Part shown: piece after piece, positions 1-11,493 of the stretch
Layout: each line of letters opens with the position of its first letter
Position numbering within the stretch: the first letter of the stretch is position 1
Notes under the pieces: generated by a model
Told to the model about the DNA's origin: nothing
Database searches by the model: none
What the model saw: the letters and a program-made list of their open reading frames with translations, nothing else
Translations under genes and position numbers: made by a program
Source of the DNA: Diphasiastrum complanatum
Taxonomy: Eukaryota; Streptophyta; Lycopodiopsida; Lycopodiales; Lycopodiaceae
Length of the DNA stretch: 64,000 nt
Assembly (NCBI GenBank): GCA_029204225.1
Contig: CM055109.1
Coordinates: 1,778,340 to 1,842,339, forward strand
Direction of reading: 5' to 3'

Positions 1-448
1 CTTCATGCTCTTGGTTTGATTGGTATTTATATAATTTAAAATTTTACCTTTACTGATTTCTATTTCTATAAAATTATTTTTATCAACCATTCTCTCAGTC
101 AAGCTTGTTATGGTTCCACCGAGAACTTCCCTCGACTCGAATGTTGTTGGTAGTTCCATTTTCTCTTCCTCATCAATCTCATAGCATTCTATGAAATTGA
201 TCCAAGATTTAGTAGGTCCTCCAACCTCCTCACCCCATCTCATAAGGTGACTCACTATTGGACTATGACTGTGAGAATGCAAATAATATTGAGTACAGTG
301 GTGTGTCTAATGGGTTTATGACAAAGAAATTCATAACGAACATCTCTGTCTCTATAATTATGCTAACACCCCTCAGCTCTCCTACTGGTATGCATTTAGA
401 TGCATCTGCTAAGTGGATTTGATGGTGAGTAGTAGGCCGGATCTATTT
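1..448 (-). pseudogene. GyA gypsy copy (minus): protease-RT spacer fragment
   Basis: Read on the minus strand, this stretch aligns base for base with 8345-8800 of the plus-strand GyA copy. That region lies between the aspartic protease and the reverse transcriptase of a Ty3/gypsy polyprotein. The element runs off the left edge of the window, so RT, RNase H and integrase are not visible here. At about 448 the copy jumps from the spacer straight to the region equivalent to about 7830 of the other copy, so roughly 0.5 kb holding the DSGSS protease motif is missing. The minus-strand product cannot make an active polyprotein. Identification rests on similarity to the better preserved plus copy. 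Confidence 0.8.
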
Positions 449-1457
449 TTTTTTTACTTTCTTTGTTTCTTCGTCTAAAAGCTTCTTAGCTTCTGAACTA
501 ATATCAACCTCGTAGTATTTTTCAGCCAACCTATCAAAGTCTAAGCTGGCTGTTTTGTGACTTTCGCTTTATCTGTCACGTTTTTTGCAGATTTTGTTTT
601 CTTGATTTTCTTCTTATCTCTAAGAGTTGAAACGTCTTTACTACTTCTAGTAGTTACTTTGTTTACTTCTACATCTAAATCAAGCCATTCTTGGTCTTGA
701 TTTTGTAGTTCTGACTCTATTTCTATCCTTTGGACTACCATGTCAGTATTAGTTTTAGATGGCCTTAGCTCATCTTCTCTAGACGAATTTACAAACCTCA
801 TTTTGGACCGTGGCTGTTGTGGCTGAGGTCATTCAACAGTGAGATGCCCTTCCCCTTTACAGTTAGCACATAGCGGCACATATCCTACCGACCTCCTGGG
901 TTCACGACAATTAGACAAATAGTGTCCAGGGGCTCCACAGTTGTAACACGAACCCCTTACTCTGGGTGGAGGAGTGGAATCTCTTTCCTTCCTCTACGCA
1001 AAATGGTGTACTGTTGACCAGTACATGGTTTTGGTATAGAGTTCTTTTGGTTCGAAGGAGTTGCAGTATACGCTACCTCCTCATGGTTATTGACCGGACA
1101 GAGGAATAATTCCTCTTCTAAATTGGGACAGTTACTCTTAGAGTGACCTTCCTTCCCACAAGCGGTACACTAAACATTGGCGTTAGATTTCACTTTCTTG
1201 TGCTTTGCCTTAACGTCGGACATCTGGACTTTTAAATCGCCCATTTCTTTCGCTAATATCTCAACACTCTTTCTTAATGGATCCATCTTGTCAGACTTCT
1301 CCATTCTCTTTTTCCTATCTGAATTCTTACTCTTCGATTTCCTACAAGAAGATTCTTCTTCTGACGAAGAAGAATAGGATGAATAATCTGAAGACTCTTC
1401 CTCATCTGCCGAGTTGGATTTCGATTCAGACTCGATAGATGATTCAGACTCTTCCGT
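449..1457 (-). pseudogene. GyA (minus): nucleocapsid with three CCHC knuckles plus lysine-rich linker
   Basis: On the minus strand three zinc knuckles can be read: C-T-A-C...H...C near 1130-1170, C-Y-N-C-G-A-P-G-H near 900-950, and C-A-N-C-K-G-E-G-H near 830-870. An acidic then lysine-rich linker follows (541-801). This is the nucleic-acid-binding part of a gypsy Gag. A TAG codon (1170-1172) sits just before knuckle 1, and a TGA (829-831) stands where the last cysteine of knuckle 3 should be. The same two stops occur in the plus copy at 7103-7105 and 7449-7451. Apart from these stops and small indels, the frame stays open upstream from gag and downstream into the linker. Confidence 0.8.
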
Positions 1458-2273
1458 TCATTTTGATTTATTCTTTTTACTACTTTTTCTCTCGTTCCTC
1501 AAAGGCCTACGAGAAATTCGAGAAGTTTCATAATTTTTGACAGAGGCAATGACATCTTCTAAAGAGGTCATTAATTCATGTCGACAATAACGATCCATCT
1601 TCTTGGGCAAACCACCCAAGAACCATTCATTTTGCATAGGAACTGGGTACTGGGCTCCTAACTTTCCTATTAAATTCATAACTCTACGAGTATACTTTCT
1701 AAATGATTCCTTTAGTTTTTTCTCAACATAATTAAGTCGTGCTAACAATCTAGTGGAGTACCTATCTCCCTAAACTGTTTAAGGAATGCTGCTTTTAAAG
1801 CATTCCAAGTATTAATTGTTTTTGGTACTAATTGACTATACCAAATCCTAGTCTGCTTTAGTAGAAGACCTGGCAATATTGTAACTTTGTCCTCGTCTGT
1901 ATGTTCTTTATTTGCTATAGTAATAGATTCAAACTGGGACAAGTAACTATCTGCATCTTCAGACAATGATCCCTTAAAGAAATCATATCTGATTTTGGTA
2001 TATGTGGGTGGCGCTGGATTTGCCATATTATCAGGTGGTGGATTAGGTGGATTAGGTGGACTAGGAAGACTAGGCGGATAATTCTGATGAAGAAGATTCT
2101 AGTTCTGAACTGGGTTCAAAACTAAGATCGGACGATACAGATTCTGATGAGTTTGTAGGACTTGGTGTTTTAACAGACCTTTCCTCTAAAGAATCTACAA
2201 AAGCTGCAGTAGCATTAAGAAGATCGTTAAACACTTCAGGAGTTAATCTTGTTCTAACTAGTGAGTCACGCAA
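1458..2273 (-). pseudogene. gag: GyA (minus): gag capsid region, frameshifted
   Basis: The 2026-1742 frame holds a retrotransposon Gag core: an S-Q-F-E segment, then I-W-Y-S-Q-L and W-N-A-L-K-A-A-F-L-K-Q-F, the pattern of the Retrotrans_gag family. It ends prematurely at about 1742. The adjacent 1748-1458 frame continues with a helical, basic sequence ending in a K/S-rich tail, so one frameshift near 1745 splits the gene. Upstream, 2273-2070 encodes a serine- and glutamate-rich segment that may be the Gag N-terminus; a few stops separate it from the core. The plus-strand copy lacks this region because a copia LTR abuts it at 6828. Confidence 0.75.
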
Positions 2274-2423
2274 ATTCTACAGATACAAATTTCTAGATTT
2301 CCTATATGCTTCTAATCGTTGTGCACGTTATTGCTTGCGACTGTGCTCTTGGCATGCGTTACATAAGAAGATTCGTAGACTTAATACACTTAAAAATGTA
2401 ACAAAAGATGAAATTCATCTCTT

Positions 2424-2437
2424 CGGCAACGGCGCCA
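2424..2437 (-). other. GyA primer binding site, tRNA-Asp type
   Basis: On the minus strand the 14 bases TGGCGCCGTTGCCG match the complement of the 3' end of plant tRNA-Asp, including the CCA-derived TGG. The site lies 5 bases from the LTR edge at 2443. It fixes the element's orientation as minus and marks this LTR as the 5' LTR. Confidence 0.85.
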
Positions 2438-2442
2438 GATTA

Positions 2443-2607
2443 TGTGGTAGCCTAGTCGTTTGAGATTTCCACAAAATCAATGAATTAAACAGTATAAAAG
2501 GTTTGATCGTTTCCCAAGAGAGAGAATAATCTCTTCTTTTGTATAATAAGTGTATGTAAGAAGATGAATGAAACGTGATATGTAATATTCAGAATGAATA
2601 CTACAGC
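2443..2607 (-). mobile_element. GyA 5' LTR, U5 end (supported part)
   Basis: The LTR begins TGTGGTAGCC on the plus strand, immediately beyond the PBS. The first 165 bases recur at 49892-50056 with few differences, and both repeats start at the same TG, which supports this as a true LTR edge. The other edge was not found; the LTR may continue into 2608-4974. Confidence 0.7.
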
Positions 2608-4974
2608 TATACCTAGGCTGAATATCTGATATATCAAAAATCATTTACTAGTATGTGAAACCGTAGTAGTCTGATCTTTTGAATATAATTCACCATAGGA
2701 TTTTAGTAGAAATGAAATCAGTAATGTAATTCTTTTATTACAAAATTTCCAAAAAACTTGGACTGTTTTTTCTTTTTATTGACTGGTTTGGCATTACTCC
2801 GTTAATATTGACAAAACCTATCCAAACACAGAATATGAAATTACATGAATGGAAATCTCCCCAATAGGATTTCAGTAATTTTTGAATCATATCCTATCAG
2901 ATTTACTGTCTAGATAAAGAATACTATTGCCACTCATTCAATCTGGTTTTTTCATATTGTTTGACGATTTTAATCAAATTTAATGAGTATCTTGCACAAA
3001 TCTTTACTTGACTGATTTCTAGCAATCAACATCAATTAGAAAATTATCAGACAAGTAACTAATTTCAGTTTTTTACCAAATTGAAATTCAACAAAAATAA
3101 AATAAAATTCAAATTTTAACTTTCAATCTAGGAGTTCCCAACTCCAAAAGTTAAAAAAAAAAAACATAGTAAAAATTGTCGGTAATTCATTGTGGTTCCT
3201 TCTGTCAATTTTAACTTATCTATCACCAGGAAATAATTTAGACTTAGTGAAAATATTGTGACCAATTCTGAGTGATAAACTCAATTTAATCAATTCACTT
3301 ATCTAAACTAATTCCATAGATAACGAAAAAATGACCGAAATTTCTTTTTTTTTCTGAAAAACTCCAAAATTGCTTTATTTTATGTAATTCAAAAATTCTA
3401 ACGAAAATATTGTTAGTACAAAAGGCAATCGAAATCGAAAAATTGAAACATTGTCCGATTCCTAATGTTACTAACCCAATGTTAAAACTGACATGCAAAG
3501 AACAGTACATCAGTCATAATCGTCATTACGAAATTTTTACGTAAACTTCAGTTTTACGGAATTTGTCAACCATTAACACTGATTTGTGACCCAACTGTCA
3601 GAGCACATGCGTATGACCACTCAAATCGATTGTAAATCCTTCATGCATGTCAGAATCACTTTGAGAATCAGCATGCAACTAATCCATGCAAACACAGTAG
3701 TACTACAAATTAGAGAAATGACTGGCATGCAATCAGAACAATTTCAAATTTTGCCAATTTTACTCACAAAAATACAAAACTTCAGATGATCATAACTTTA
3801 GCTACCAATATTGGGTGTTGTAAAGCTCAGTATAGAGGGAGAACAAGTGAACAAGATGCTTGCCACGTCAGCCTGCCACCTAGGCTTCACATGTGCGAGA
3901 TCAAAGTGTCAGAAAATCAGTAGTAGGGCGCACTTCCACAAAAAGGAATCATACAAAAATGTGCAAACACCCATCCTAGCCCAAAATTGATGCTACCAAC
4001 AGTCTTAAACAATCAATTAGACTTCCATGAAGCATTCATATTGATCCTAAGATGCAGTATAGGCTGAGAACGAAAATTTCTTGATTTGTAGAAGTCAAAA
4101 TAACTTTAAACTTGATGGAGATGGTGCATAAGCCACTGGCCATCAATTTATAGGTCTGATAGCTTGCTGGGAAGGTAAAAAAGAATGCTAATTATGCTGT
4201 AAATAACTCCAAAACTATCTCCTTATGGATTTGGAGAGATCCATCCCCCAAAAATCACCAAAAATGGTCATTTTTTGCACTTTTTTGACTTCCTACAAGT
4301 TCAATTGCTAGAATTCTTGGCTCTAACTTCAGGAGAAGCTTCAAAAGACTTTGGTTCACCACTTTACAAGCTCTACATGGTGTTTTACAGCCACCTACTA
4401 TCTAACTTCATGAAAAAACAAGCAAAAAATGATTATTTTTGGCTATTTTATGGTTTTTTCATCACAATAAAGTGGAAATTCATGACATGCTACTCTTTCT
4501 CTAACACATGCAAACCAATTTATAGAATTGTAACCATCTAATTGATTTGATCCTGTTGGATTTTGGTTCTTACTATCTATTTTGTGCCAAAAAGCATGAA
4601 AAACCAAGCAATTTTGACCAAAACATAGCCTAGAATCATAAATCATTGGAGAGAACCGGCATGCATCATTAATTTCATCATTAATGAACCCTAAAACGAA
4701 AGTACACTTGCTGTAAAATTCAGATCTACCAAATATTTGATCTACTCATGAAAAAGCTCCAAAAAAGCATCACAAATTGGCCTTCAAGGACAATTCTCCA
4801 TAAAACCACAAAGAATTCCAAGAGTAATGGATCTTAGCAACATGCACATTCAAACCAGGATAGTACACCCACTTGCACCCTTGCTATCCAACTTGGAAGA
4901 GAATTCCAATGATCCAATCCAAAATTTCGACGAAAGGTAGCGCTTCTCCATATTCTCCAATCTTTGTAAGCCTT
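2608..4974. other. AT-rich stretch without a recognised gene
   Basis: Only short unconvincing reading frames occur, with no domain, no repeat partner elsewhere in the window and no clear LTR edge. Part of it is probably the remainder of the GyA LTR. A TATA-like sequence for minus-strand transcription lies near 4140. The stretch 3580-3740 has several catgc-type words but no clean repeat. Confidence 0.5.
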
Positions 4975-5510
4975 GCTCTAATACCAATATAAGGGAAGCT
5001 CCCTAAGATCCTGCTTACAAAACAAGACACAATGGAAAACACACTACGGAGCAACCACCCAACCAAGTAGAAGCAACCAATCAACTCTAGAAGCTTCACC
5101 CCCAAGCCAAGGAACAAGAAGCATGAACGTAGAGTGAAACCCTGGCAATGAATCAATGATCACAATGAGGAGTAGGGCGAGTTTGGCCTCAATATATAGA
5201 GCCAAAAGCGACCTGGGCACATAGCCATGCATAGCCCTAAGTTTCCTATACATAAATTCAGCTAGAATAGAGTCCTAAGCATGGACCAACTATTCATAGA
5301 ATTGTTATTGATAACTCTACACATGCATACACTGTCTCAAACCTTGTCTAAACTCCATTTAGTGTGTTCTGGGCCTCACAAGGATATTAGTTACTTTCAG
5401 GTCACATCCAGTATGACGTGGCATAACTAACAGCTTGATTTACTGGAGTACCGTGTATCCAAGACTAGGAGTATACTGAATCCTACTTACTGGTCATGGA
5501 CATAACAATG
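4975..5510 (-). mobile_element. Decayed copia 5' LTR with PBS and TATA box
   Basis: On the minus strand TGGTATTAGAGC (4975-4986) is an initiator-tRNA-Met primer site; the same variant serves the CoB copia at 23734-23745. The LTR would lie to the right. A good TATA box, CTATATATTG, sits at about 5191-5200 on the minus strand, roughly 200 bp upstream of the PBS, a normal R-U5 spacing. The canonical CA end next to the PBS is mutated and the outer edge is uncertain. The two hydrophobic minus-strand reading frames across 4884-5253 overlap this LTR and look fortuitous. Confidence 0.5.
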
Positions 5511-5552
5511 TACAAATCCTAGGAAAGTACTTCTTGGTGACAATAGTCAGGG

Positions 5553-6510
5553 AATTGCATAAAATTGATCGAATGCATCAAAGGAAAACTGGCAGAGGAA
5601 TTTAAAATATTTGATCTCGGTGAGGCAAAAGTTTGCTTAGGACTGGAAATTGTAAGAAACAGAAAGGGCAGGACCTTGCATCTTGCACAAATGAAATACA
5701 CACTAGAAGTAATAAAAGAATATGGAATGCAGAACAACAAGGTAGTCACCACTCCTATGGAGGAAGGGACAATATTGACCAAAAATGACTACCCTCAAAC
5801 TGAAGAAGAAAAGGCAGAGATGGTAAGAATCCCATATCACAATCTCATTGGAAGTCTTATGTATCTTACTTTCTATACCCGCACTGACATTGCATTTGCA
5901 GTTTACTCGTTAAGTCAATTCTCAAAAAATCTCGGCAAAATGCATTGGAAATATGCAAAAAGGTTTTTACAATACCTAAAGGGCACTTCAGATTTTGGCA
6001 TTACCTATAGAGGCGACACATACTTCAATTTGCAAGCATACAGTGATGCCAGCTGGGCAAGCAATAAAGATTATTGCAAATTAGTCAGGAGGTTGTTTTC
6101 TGTTATGCAAAGGGGCTATCAGTTGGATATGTAAGAAACAATCCATAATTGCTTAATCATCATGTGAGTCTAAGTACATAGCAGCATCCAAGGCCACCAC
6201 CAAAGCTATATGGCTAAGAAGTATTCTTGGAGAGATTGGTGCAGAATAGGAAGGACCAATAGTGATTAAAATGGACAGTCAAAGTGCCATAAATCTATAC
6301 AAGAATCCTATTTTTCATTCTAGAACCAAGCATATTCCACTGAAGTATCATCATATCAAAGATATGATACAAAAATTAGAAATAATAGTTGAATTCATAA
6401 AGACATTTGATATGACTGCTAATGTCTTCACAAAACCATTAGGTAGGAAATCATTTGAAAAACATAGGGCAATCTTGGGAGTAGGATGAGGTTCTTGGTT
6501 CAAGAAAGGG
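5553..6510 (+). pseudogene. pol: Copia reverse transcriptase end and RNase H, 5'-truncated
   Basis: The frame 5565-6134 encodes the C-terminal part of a copia RT (F-D-L-G-E-A-K-V-C-L-G-L-E-I, then S-L-M-Y-L-T-F-Y-T-R-T-D-I-A-F-A-V) and the start of RNase H (Y-S-D-A-S-W-A). A frameshift and stop interrupt it. The frame 6262-6489 gives the RNase H end (D-S-Q-S-A-I-N-L, N-P-I-F-H-S-R-T-K-H-I, N-V-F-T-K-P-L-G). Gag, protease, integrase and the YVDD motif are absent because the copy starts abruptly at about 5553. It runs directly into its 3' LTR at 6511. Confidence 0.85.
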
Positions 6511-6828
6511 TGTTAGGTATTTGCCCCACGAACCTCATCCACTAACCCACTCAATGATTGTGTCAACTTTTTTGTTTTATGTTGAAAGTGGTCACTCAGA
6601 CAAATAGTTCGTTAGAATCTTTTAATCTTAGTAGCTTGATTAAATAATTAAAAGATAGGTTAGTCTGAGCAGATAGGTTAGCCTGAGTAGAATAAATACT
6701 TGTAATAGAAATGGCAATGTATCGTTCTCTTCTCTTTTTCTGAGTTCTTGTCTTCTATTCTTGTGAGTGGGTATGTTATTAGCATTTCTTGTTTTCAGGT
6801 CAAGTAATGTTCTGAGTTTATTGAAACA
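6511..6828 (+). mobile_element. 3' LTR of the preceding copia element
   Basis: The LTR starts TGTTAGGTAT just after the RNase H stop and a purine-rich stretch (caagaaaggg), and probably ends TTGAAACA at 6828. It is about 318 bp, with an AATAAATA box near 6690. The end coincides with the first base that aligns to the GyA gag of the opposite-strand copy, so the copia sits in, or was joined to, the GyA gag at this point. Confidence 0.65.
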
Positions 6829-7740
6829 TCAAAACGAATGGAGGAGTCTGAATCATCTATCGAGTCTGAATCGAAATCCAACTCAGCAGATGAGGAAGAG
6901 TCTTCAGATTATTCGTCCTATTCTTCTTCGTCAAAAGAAGAATCTTCTTATAGAAAATCGAAGAGTAAGAATTCAGATAGGAAAAAGAGAATGGAGAAGT
7001 CCGACAAGATGGATCCATTAAGAAAGTGAAAGGGGCTATTTAAAAGTCTAGATGTCCGACGTTAAGGCCAAGCACAAGAAAGTGAAATCTAACGCCAATG
7101 TTTAGTGTACCGCTTGTGGGAAGGAAGGCCACTCTAAGACTAACTGTCCCAATTTAGAAGAGGAATTATTCCTCTGTCCGGTCAATAACCATGAGAAAGT
7201 AGCTTATATTGCAACTCCTTCGAACCGAAAGAACTCTATACCAAAACCACGTACTGGTCAACAGTACACCATTTTGCGTAGAGGAAGGACAAGAGATTCC
7301 ACTCCTCCACCCAGAGTAAGGGGTTTGTGTTACAACTGCGGAGCCCCTGGTCACTATTCGTCTAATTGTCGTGAACCCAGGAGGTCAGTAGGATGGATAT
7401 ATGCCGCTCTGTGCTAACTGTAAAGGCGAAGGGCATGTCACTGCTAAATGATCTCAGCCACAACAATCGCGGTCCAAACCGAGGTTTCTAAATTCGCCTA
7501 GAGAAGATGAGCTATGGCCATCTAAAACTAATACTGACATGGTAGTCCAAAGGATAGAAATAGAGTCAGAATACAAAATCAAGACCAAGAATGGCCTGAT
7601 TTAGATGTAGAAGTAAACAAAGTAACTACTAGAAGTAGTAAAGACGCTTCAACTCTTGGAGATAAGAAGAAAATCAAGAAGACGAAATCTGTGAAAAACG
7701 TGACAGATAAAGCAAAAGTCACAAAACAGCCAGCTTAGAC
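6829..7740 (+). pseudogene. GyA (plus): gag end, three CCHC knuckles and basic linker
   Basis: This is the homologue of 541-1457 in opposite orientation. It starts with the acidic serine-rich Gag tail (6838-7029). Knuckle C-T-A-C-G-K-E-G-H follows at 7106-7150, C-Y-N-C-G-A-P-G-H at 7328-7370, and C-A-N-C-K-G-E-G-H at about 7408-7448, then the lysine-rich linker up to 7737. TAG at 7103-7105 and TGA at 7449-7451 match the stops of the minus copy. About 20 bases near 7028 are lost relative to the minus copy, shifting the frame. The capsid part is missing 5' of 6829. Confidence 0.8.
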
Positions 7741-8529
7741 TTTGACAAGTCAGCTGAAAAGTACTACGAGGTTGATATTAGTTCGGAAGCTAAGAAGCTT
7801 TTAGACAAAGAAACAAACAAAGTGAAAAAAGTAATGTTCTTAGACCCAGTTATAAGTAGTGAGATACCTAGAGACCCATCGTCACTTAGACATCGCTCAT
7901 ATGACATAGTGGAAGATTTTGCCTCATGCCCAATATAACTTTTAAACAGTTATTAGATGATAATCAGTATTATAAGAAAGAGATTAAGCAATTTTTGCAA
8001 AAGAAAAAGAAAAGGAAAGCTAAGTTGCCGCTAGTCAATGTAGGACTAATAAACCATGGTGACTACTTGAGAGAAGGACAAATATGAAGGTGAGACACCT
8101 ACATCTTCCTCAAGTTATACTTCAAAGGATGAAGGAGTTCATTCCGTAAGGACTGAGGAACGGGAGATGTTTGTCACATTATTCATACCTGCATACAACA
8201 ATAGAGTAGAATATGTAGATAGAGGAGATTGTGGAGTCCTAGAGATTAGTGCTATTATAGGAGGCCATACCATTGATAGAATTCTAGTAGACTCAGGATC
8301 TAGTATTAACTTAATGACCGAAACAATGGTTAAGGAGTTAGAATTAGAAAACCAGATCCAGCCTACTACTCACCATCAAATCCATTTACCAGATGCATCT
8401 AAATGCATACCAGTAGGAGAGTTGAGGGGTGTTAGCATAATTATAGAGACGGAGACGTTCGTTATGAATTTCTTTGTCAAAAACCCATTAGACACATCAT
8501 TGTACTCAATATTATTTGCATTCTCATAG
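7741..8529 (+). pseudogene. pro: GyA (plus): aspartic protease region
   Basis: The frame 8167-8529 contains R-I-L-V-D-S-G-S-S-I-N-L-M, the active site of a Ty3/gypsy retropepsin, preceded by a beta-rich segment (D-C-G-V-L-E-I-S-A-I-I-G-G) and followed by the family's hydrophobic flap-like strands. The part 7741-8160 encodes a charged K-rich linker with frameshifts. The protease cleaves the polyprotein into mature parts. The catalytic Asp is intact, but the frame closes at 8527 before RT, which continues in another frame. This segment is deleted from the minus copy at 448. Confidence 0.8.
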
Positions 8530-9590
8530 CCACAGTCCAATAGTGGGTCACCTTATGAGATGGGGTGAGGAGGTTGGAGGACCTATTAAATCTTGGATCA
8601 ATTTCATAGAATGCTATGAGAATAATGACGAAGAGAAAATGGAACTACCAACAACATTCGAGACGAGGGAAGTTTTGGGTGGAACCAGAGCAAGCATGAC
8701 TGAGAGAATAGTTGATAAGAATGATTTTATAGAAATAGAAATTAGTAAAGGTAAAATTTTGAATTTATATAAATACCAATCAGACCAAGAGTGTGAAGAG
8801 TACATACTACTTCTTCAGAAATATCAAAATGTGTTTGCTTGGTCGATGGATGATTTGACAGGAATACCGGTTAAATGGGGAGAACATAGAATAGATCTCA
8901 TTCATGGAGCAATACCTGTTAGGCAGAGACAATACAGGCTGAACCCAAAGTATTCTTTGTTAGTAAAAGACGAATTAGATAGATGCCTTAGAGCGGGTAT
9001 CATATATCCTGTTCTAAGTAGTGAATGGGTATCACCAATAGTCATAGTATCTAAGAAGAAAACAAGTAAGATTAGAGTTTGCCAAGACTTTAGAAAACTA
9101 AATGCTACTGCTATAGCAAAGGATTATCATCCTCTACCTTATACAGATACCATTCTTAACCAAGTAGCTAGTCATGAACATTATAGTTTTTTAGATGGTT
9201 TCTCAAGTTACAATCAAGTTTTTATTAAAGCAGAAGATAGATCCAAGATCACTTTTACCACCGATTGGGAGACGTACGCTTACACGCGAATGCCATTTGT
9301 TCTTTGTATTGCACCCACCACATTTCAACGTATGATGACAAACATTTTCCAAAAAAAATTAATGTAAGTTTTTAGAAATTTTTATGGACAACTTTTGTGT
9401 CTATTTGTCAACTAAAGATCATTTAGACGCATTAGAAAAGACCTTGAGAAGATGTCAAGAGACATCTCTTAAATTGCATCCAGCCAAGTGTTACTTCGGG
9501 ATGAGGGAAGACATCCTGTTAGGCCATAAAATTTCGAAGGACAACATTCAAGCCGACATTGAAAAAGTAATGATTTTAGAATTATAAGAA
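8530..9590 (+). pseudogene. pol: GyA (plus): reverse transcriptase
   Basis: The frame 8516-9367 gives a gypsy RT: R-Q-R-Q-Y-R-L-N-P entry, R-A-G-I-I-Y-P, S-P-I-V-I-V-S-K-K, K-I-R-V-C-Q-D-F-R-K-L-N, and Y-S-F-L-D-G-F-S-S-Y-N-Q, which holds the first catalytic Asp. After a frameshift at about 9365 the frame 9384-9587 continues with the palm motif, but the usual D-D is D-N here (M-D-N-F near 9384), removing one metal-binding Asp. L-L-G-H-K-I-S follows. The best fit is the non-chromovirus part of Ty3/gypsy (Tat/Athila-like), judged also from the tRNA-Asp PBS and the integrase end. Confidence 0.85.
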
Positions 9591-10180
9591 CCAACCAATT
9601 TACGAGAGCTTAGAGGATTTCTAGGACATGTAGGACATTATCATAGGATAATTAAGGCCTATGCAATAGTAACTCCCTTAACAAGTTTATTAAAGAAATT
9701 TGTTGAGTATCATTGGTCACAAGAACATCAGCAAGCTTTTGAAAAGCTAAAGTAGCCATTAGTAGAAGTGACCCTAGTTAGATCTCCAAATTGGACCAAC
9801 AAGTTCCATGTATATGTAGATACTTCATCATTTGCAATAGGTGTAGTACTTAGTCAGAAGGATGACCAAAATATAGATTACCCAATTTATTATGCAGGTA
9901 GACAACTTGCAACATCATAAATAATTATTCTGCTATAGAGCGTGAAACATTAGGAATGATTTATTCAGTTAAGAAATTTAGACATTATCTTTTAGGATAC
10001 CCTTTTGTTTTTCATGTAGATCACTATGCATTAAAACATTTAGTGAATAATCGTAATCTTTCAGGTAGGATAGCTAGATGGATATTGTTATTAGATGAGT
10101 TTAATTATGAAGTAGAGTTAAGGAGAGGCAAGGATCATCGAAATGCTGATTATATATCATGCCTCCAAACGAAAAATTAG
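9591..10180 (+). pseudogene. pol: GyA (plus): RNase H domain
   Basis: L-R-E-L-R-G-F-L-G-H-V-G-H-Y follows the RT thumb, then H-V-Y-V-D-T-S-S-F-A-I-G-V-V-L-S-Q (first RNase H Asp). The frame 9956-10180 reads K-K-F-R-H-Y-L-L-G-Y-P-F-V-F-H-V-D-H and R-W-I-L-L-L-D-E-F. The domain degrades the RNA of the RNA-DNA hybrid during reverse transcription. Stops at about 9755 and 9920 break it. Order and spacing to RT and integrase are those of a gypsy element. Confidence 0.8.
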
Positions 10181-11012
10181 TTTGATGCTATTTTTGATGA
10201 ATTTTTGGATGAACATATAATGTGGATCCAATCGAAAACATCAATTTATATGGATATTATTAACTTTTTAAAGGATCAGATTTATCTTGATCATTTTAAT
10301 AAACAACAAAAAATTGTTTTTCTTTCAAAAGTAGGACCCTATACGATTATAAATAAAATATTGTATAAATTAGGAGCCGACAATAATCTTTGTCATTGTT
10401 TAGAACACACCGAAACCGTCACTATAATACATGTGCTTCATGAAGAAGATTTGGGAGGTCACTATGCTCTTAAGAATACTGCAAGAAAGATCCTTAATGC
10501 TAAGTATTGGTGGCCTACCGTCTATAGAGATGTTAAATCATTCATTCAAAAATGTGATGCATGTTAGAGGATGGGGAAATCCAGCTTCGCGACACATTGG
10601 CCACTTACACCGATAATTCCCTTAGCACCTTTTGAGAAGTGGGGGATAGACTTTGTAGGGCCTATCAAACCGACCACTCGTAAAACCCGTCGACGTTACA
10701 TCTTTGTTGCTACAGATTATGCTACTAGAATGGTAGAGGCTGAAGCCATAGTTAAAAACGATGTTAAGATTGTAGCAAAGTTTTTATTCCAAAACATTAT
10801 CACACGTTATGGATGTCCCTTAGAACTCATTAGTGATAGGGGAACCCACTTCCTTAACTAGACCCTTGAGCTATATTATCATATTTTTCCATCACACATC
10901 GTCAAACCACTCCATGTAATCCTAAAGTGAATGGACTTATTGAGTGAGCAAATGAATTTTGTGCAAAATTCTGAATAAAGTGACAGAAGCACATTCTTTT
11001 AATTGGAATCAA
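10181..11012 (+). pseudogene. int: GyA (plus): integrase zinc finger and catalytic core
   Basis: The frame 10205-10567 has the HHCC finger (H-V-L-H-E, G-G-H-Y-A, K-C-D-A-C), closed by a TAG straight after the last Cys. The frame 10571-10861 has the core: F-E-K-W-G-I-D-F-V-G-P (first Asp) and L-E-L-I-S-D-R-G-T-H-F (second Asp). The third acidic residue lies past a TAG at 10859 in a decayed stretch. Bases 10440-11012 recur inverted at 12350-12925, where the frame is open further. Confidence 0.85.
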
Positions 11013-11493
11013 AAGTTACCATCTGTTTTATGGGCATATATGACTGCCGAGAAGATCACAACTAGGCAAACTCCATATCGTGTATGAAATGCATCCCATA
11101 TTACCAATAGAATTCGAAGTTCTGACATTCCACATTAGCAATGAGGAACGAATGGATTAACACGATAGTCTCTAGGAGCGGATGATAGATTTGACGCAAC
11201 TGGGGGAGGATTGTCATCTTTCATTAATTGAGACTGAACGAGTATAGAATAAAAGAAAAGAAATTTTTTATCAGTCTACTAAAAAGATAAAAATTAAACG
11301 AGGAGACTATGTGCTTCTGTATGACAACAGACACATGTTGTTTCCTGAGAAATTACATACCAGATGGATGGGACCTTACAAAGTCATAGAAGTTCCTAAT
11401 AATGGATCGTTACAGTTAACCGATCTCAAAGGACATTTACTTGATACTCGAGTAAATCGATCAAGAGTGAAACACTACTATTTTTATGACTAA
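11013..11493 (+). pseudogene. int: GyA (plus): integrase C-terminal end, no chromodomain
   Basis: After a decayed stretch with several stops (11013-11280), the frame 11311-11493 reads W-M-G-P-Y-K-V-I-E, N-G-S-L-Q-L-T-D-L-K-G and R-V-N-R-S-R-V-K-H-Y, ending at a TAA. This is the usual C-terminal tail of Tat/Athila-type integrases, and no chromodomain is visible. The segment from 11283 is repeated directly at 13441-13643. Confidence 0.75.

Noticed and set aside
4884-5253. Two hydrophobic minus-strand frames that could look like small membrane proteins
   Set aside because: They cross a copia PBS, LTR and TATA box; the hydrophobicity follows from T-rich sequence.
6829-11493. An integrated plant pararetrovirus instead of a gypsy retrotransposon
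   Set aside because: An integrase with finger and core is present downstream of RNase H, and the sister copy has a tRNA-Asp PBS and LTR; pararetroviruses lack integrase and LTRs.
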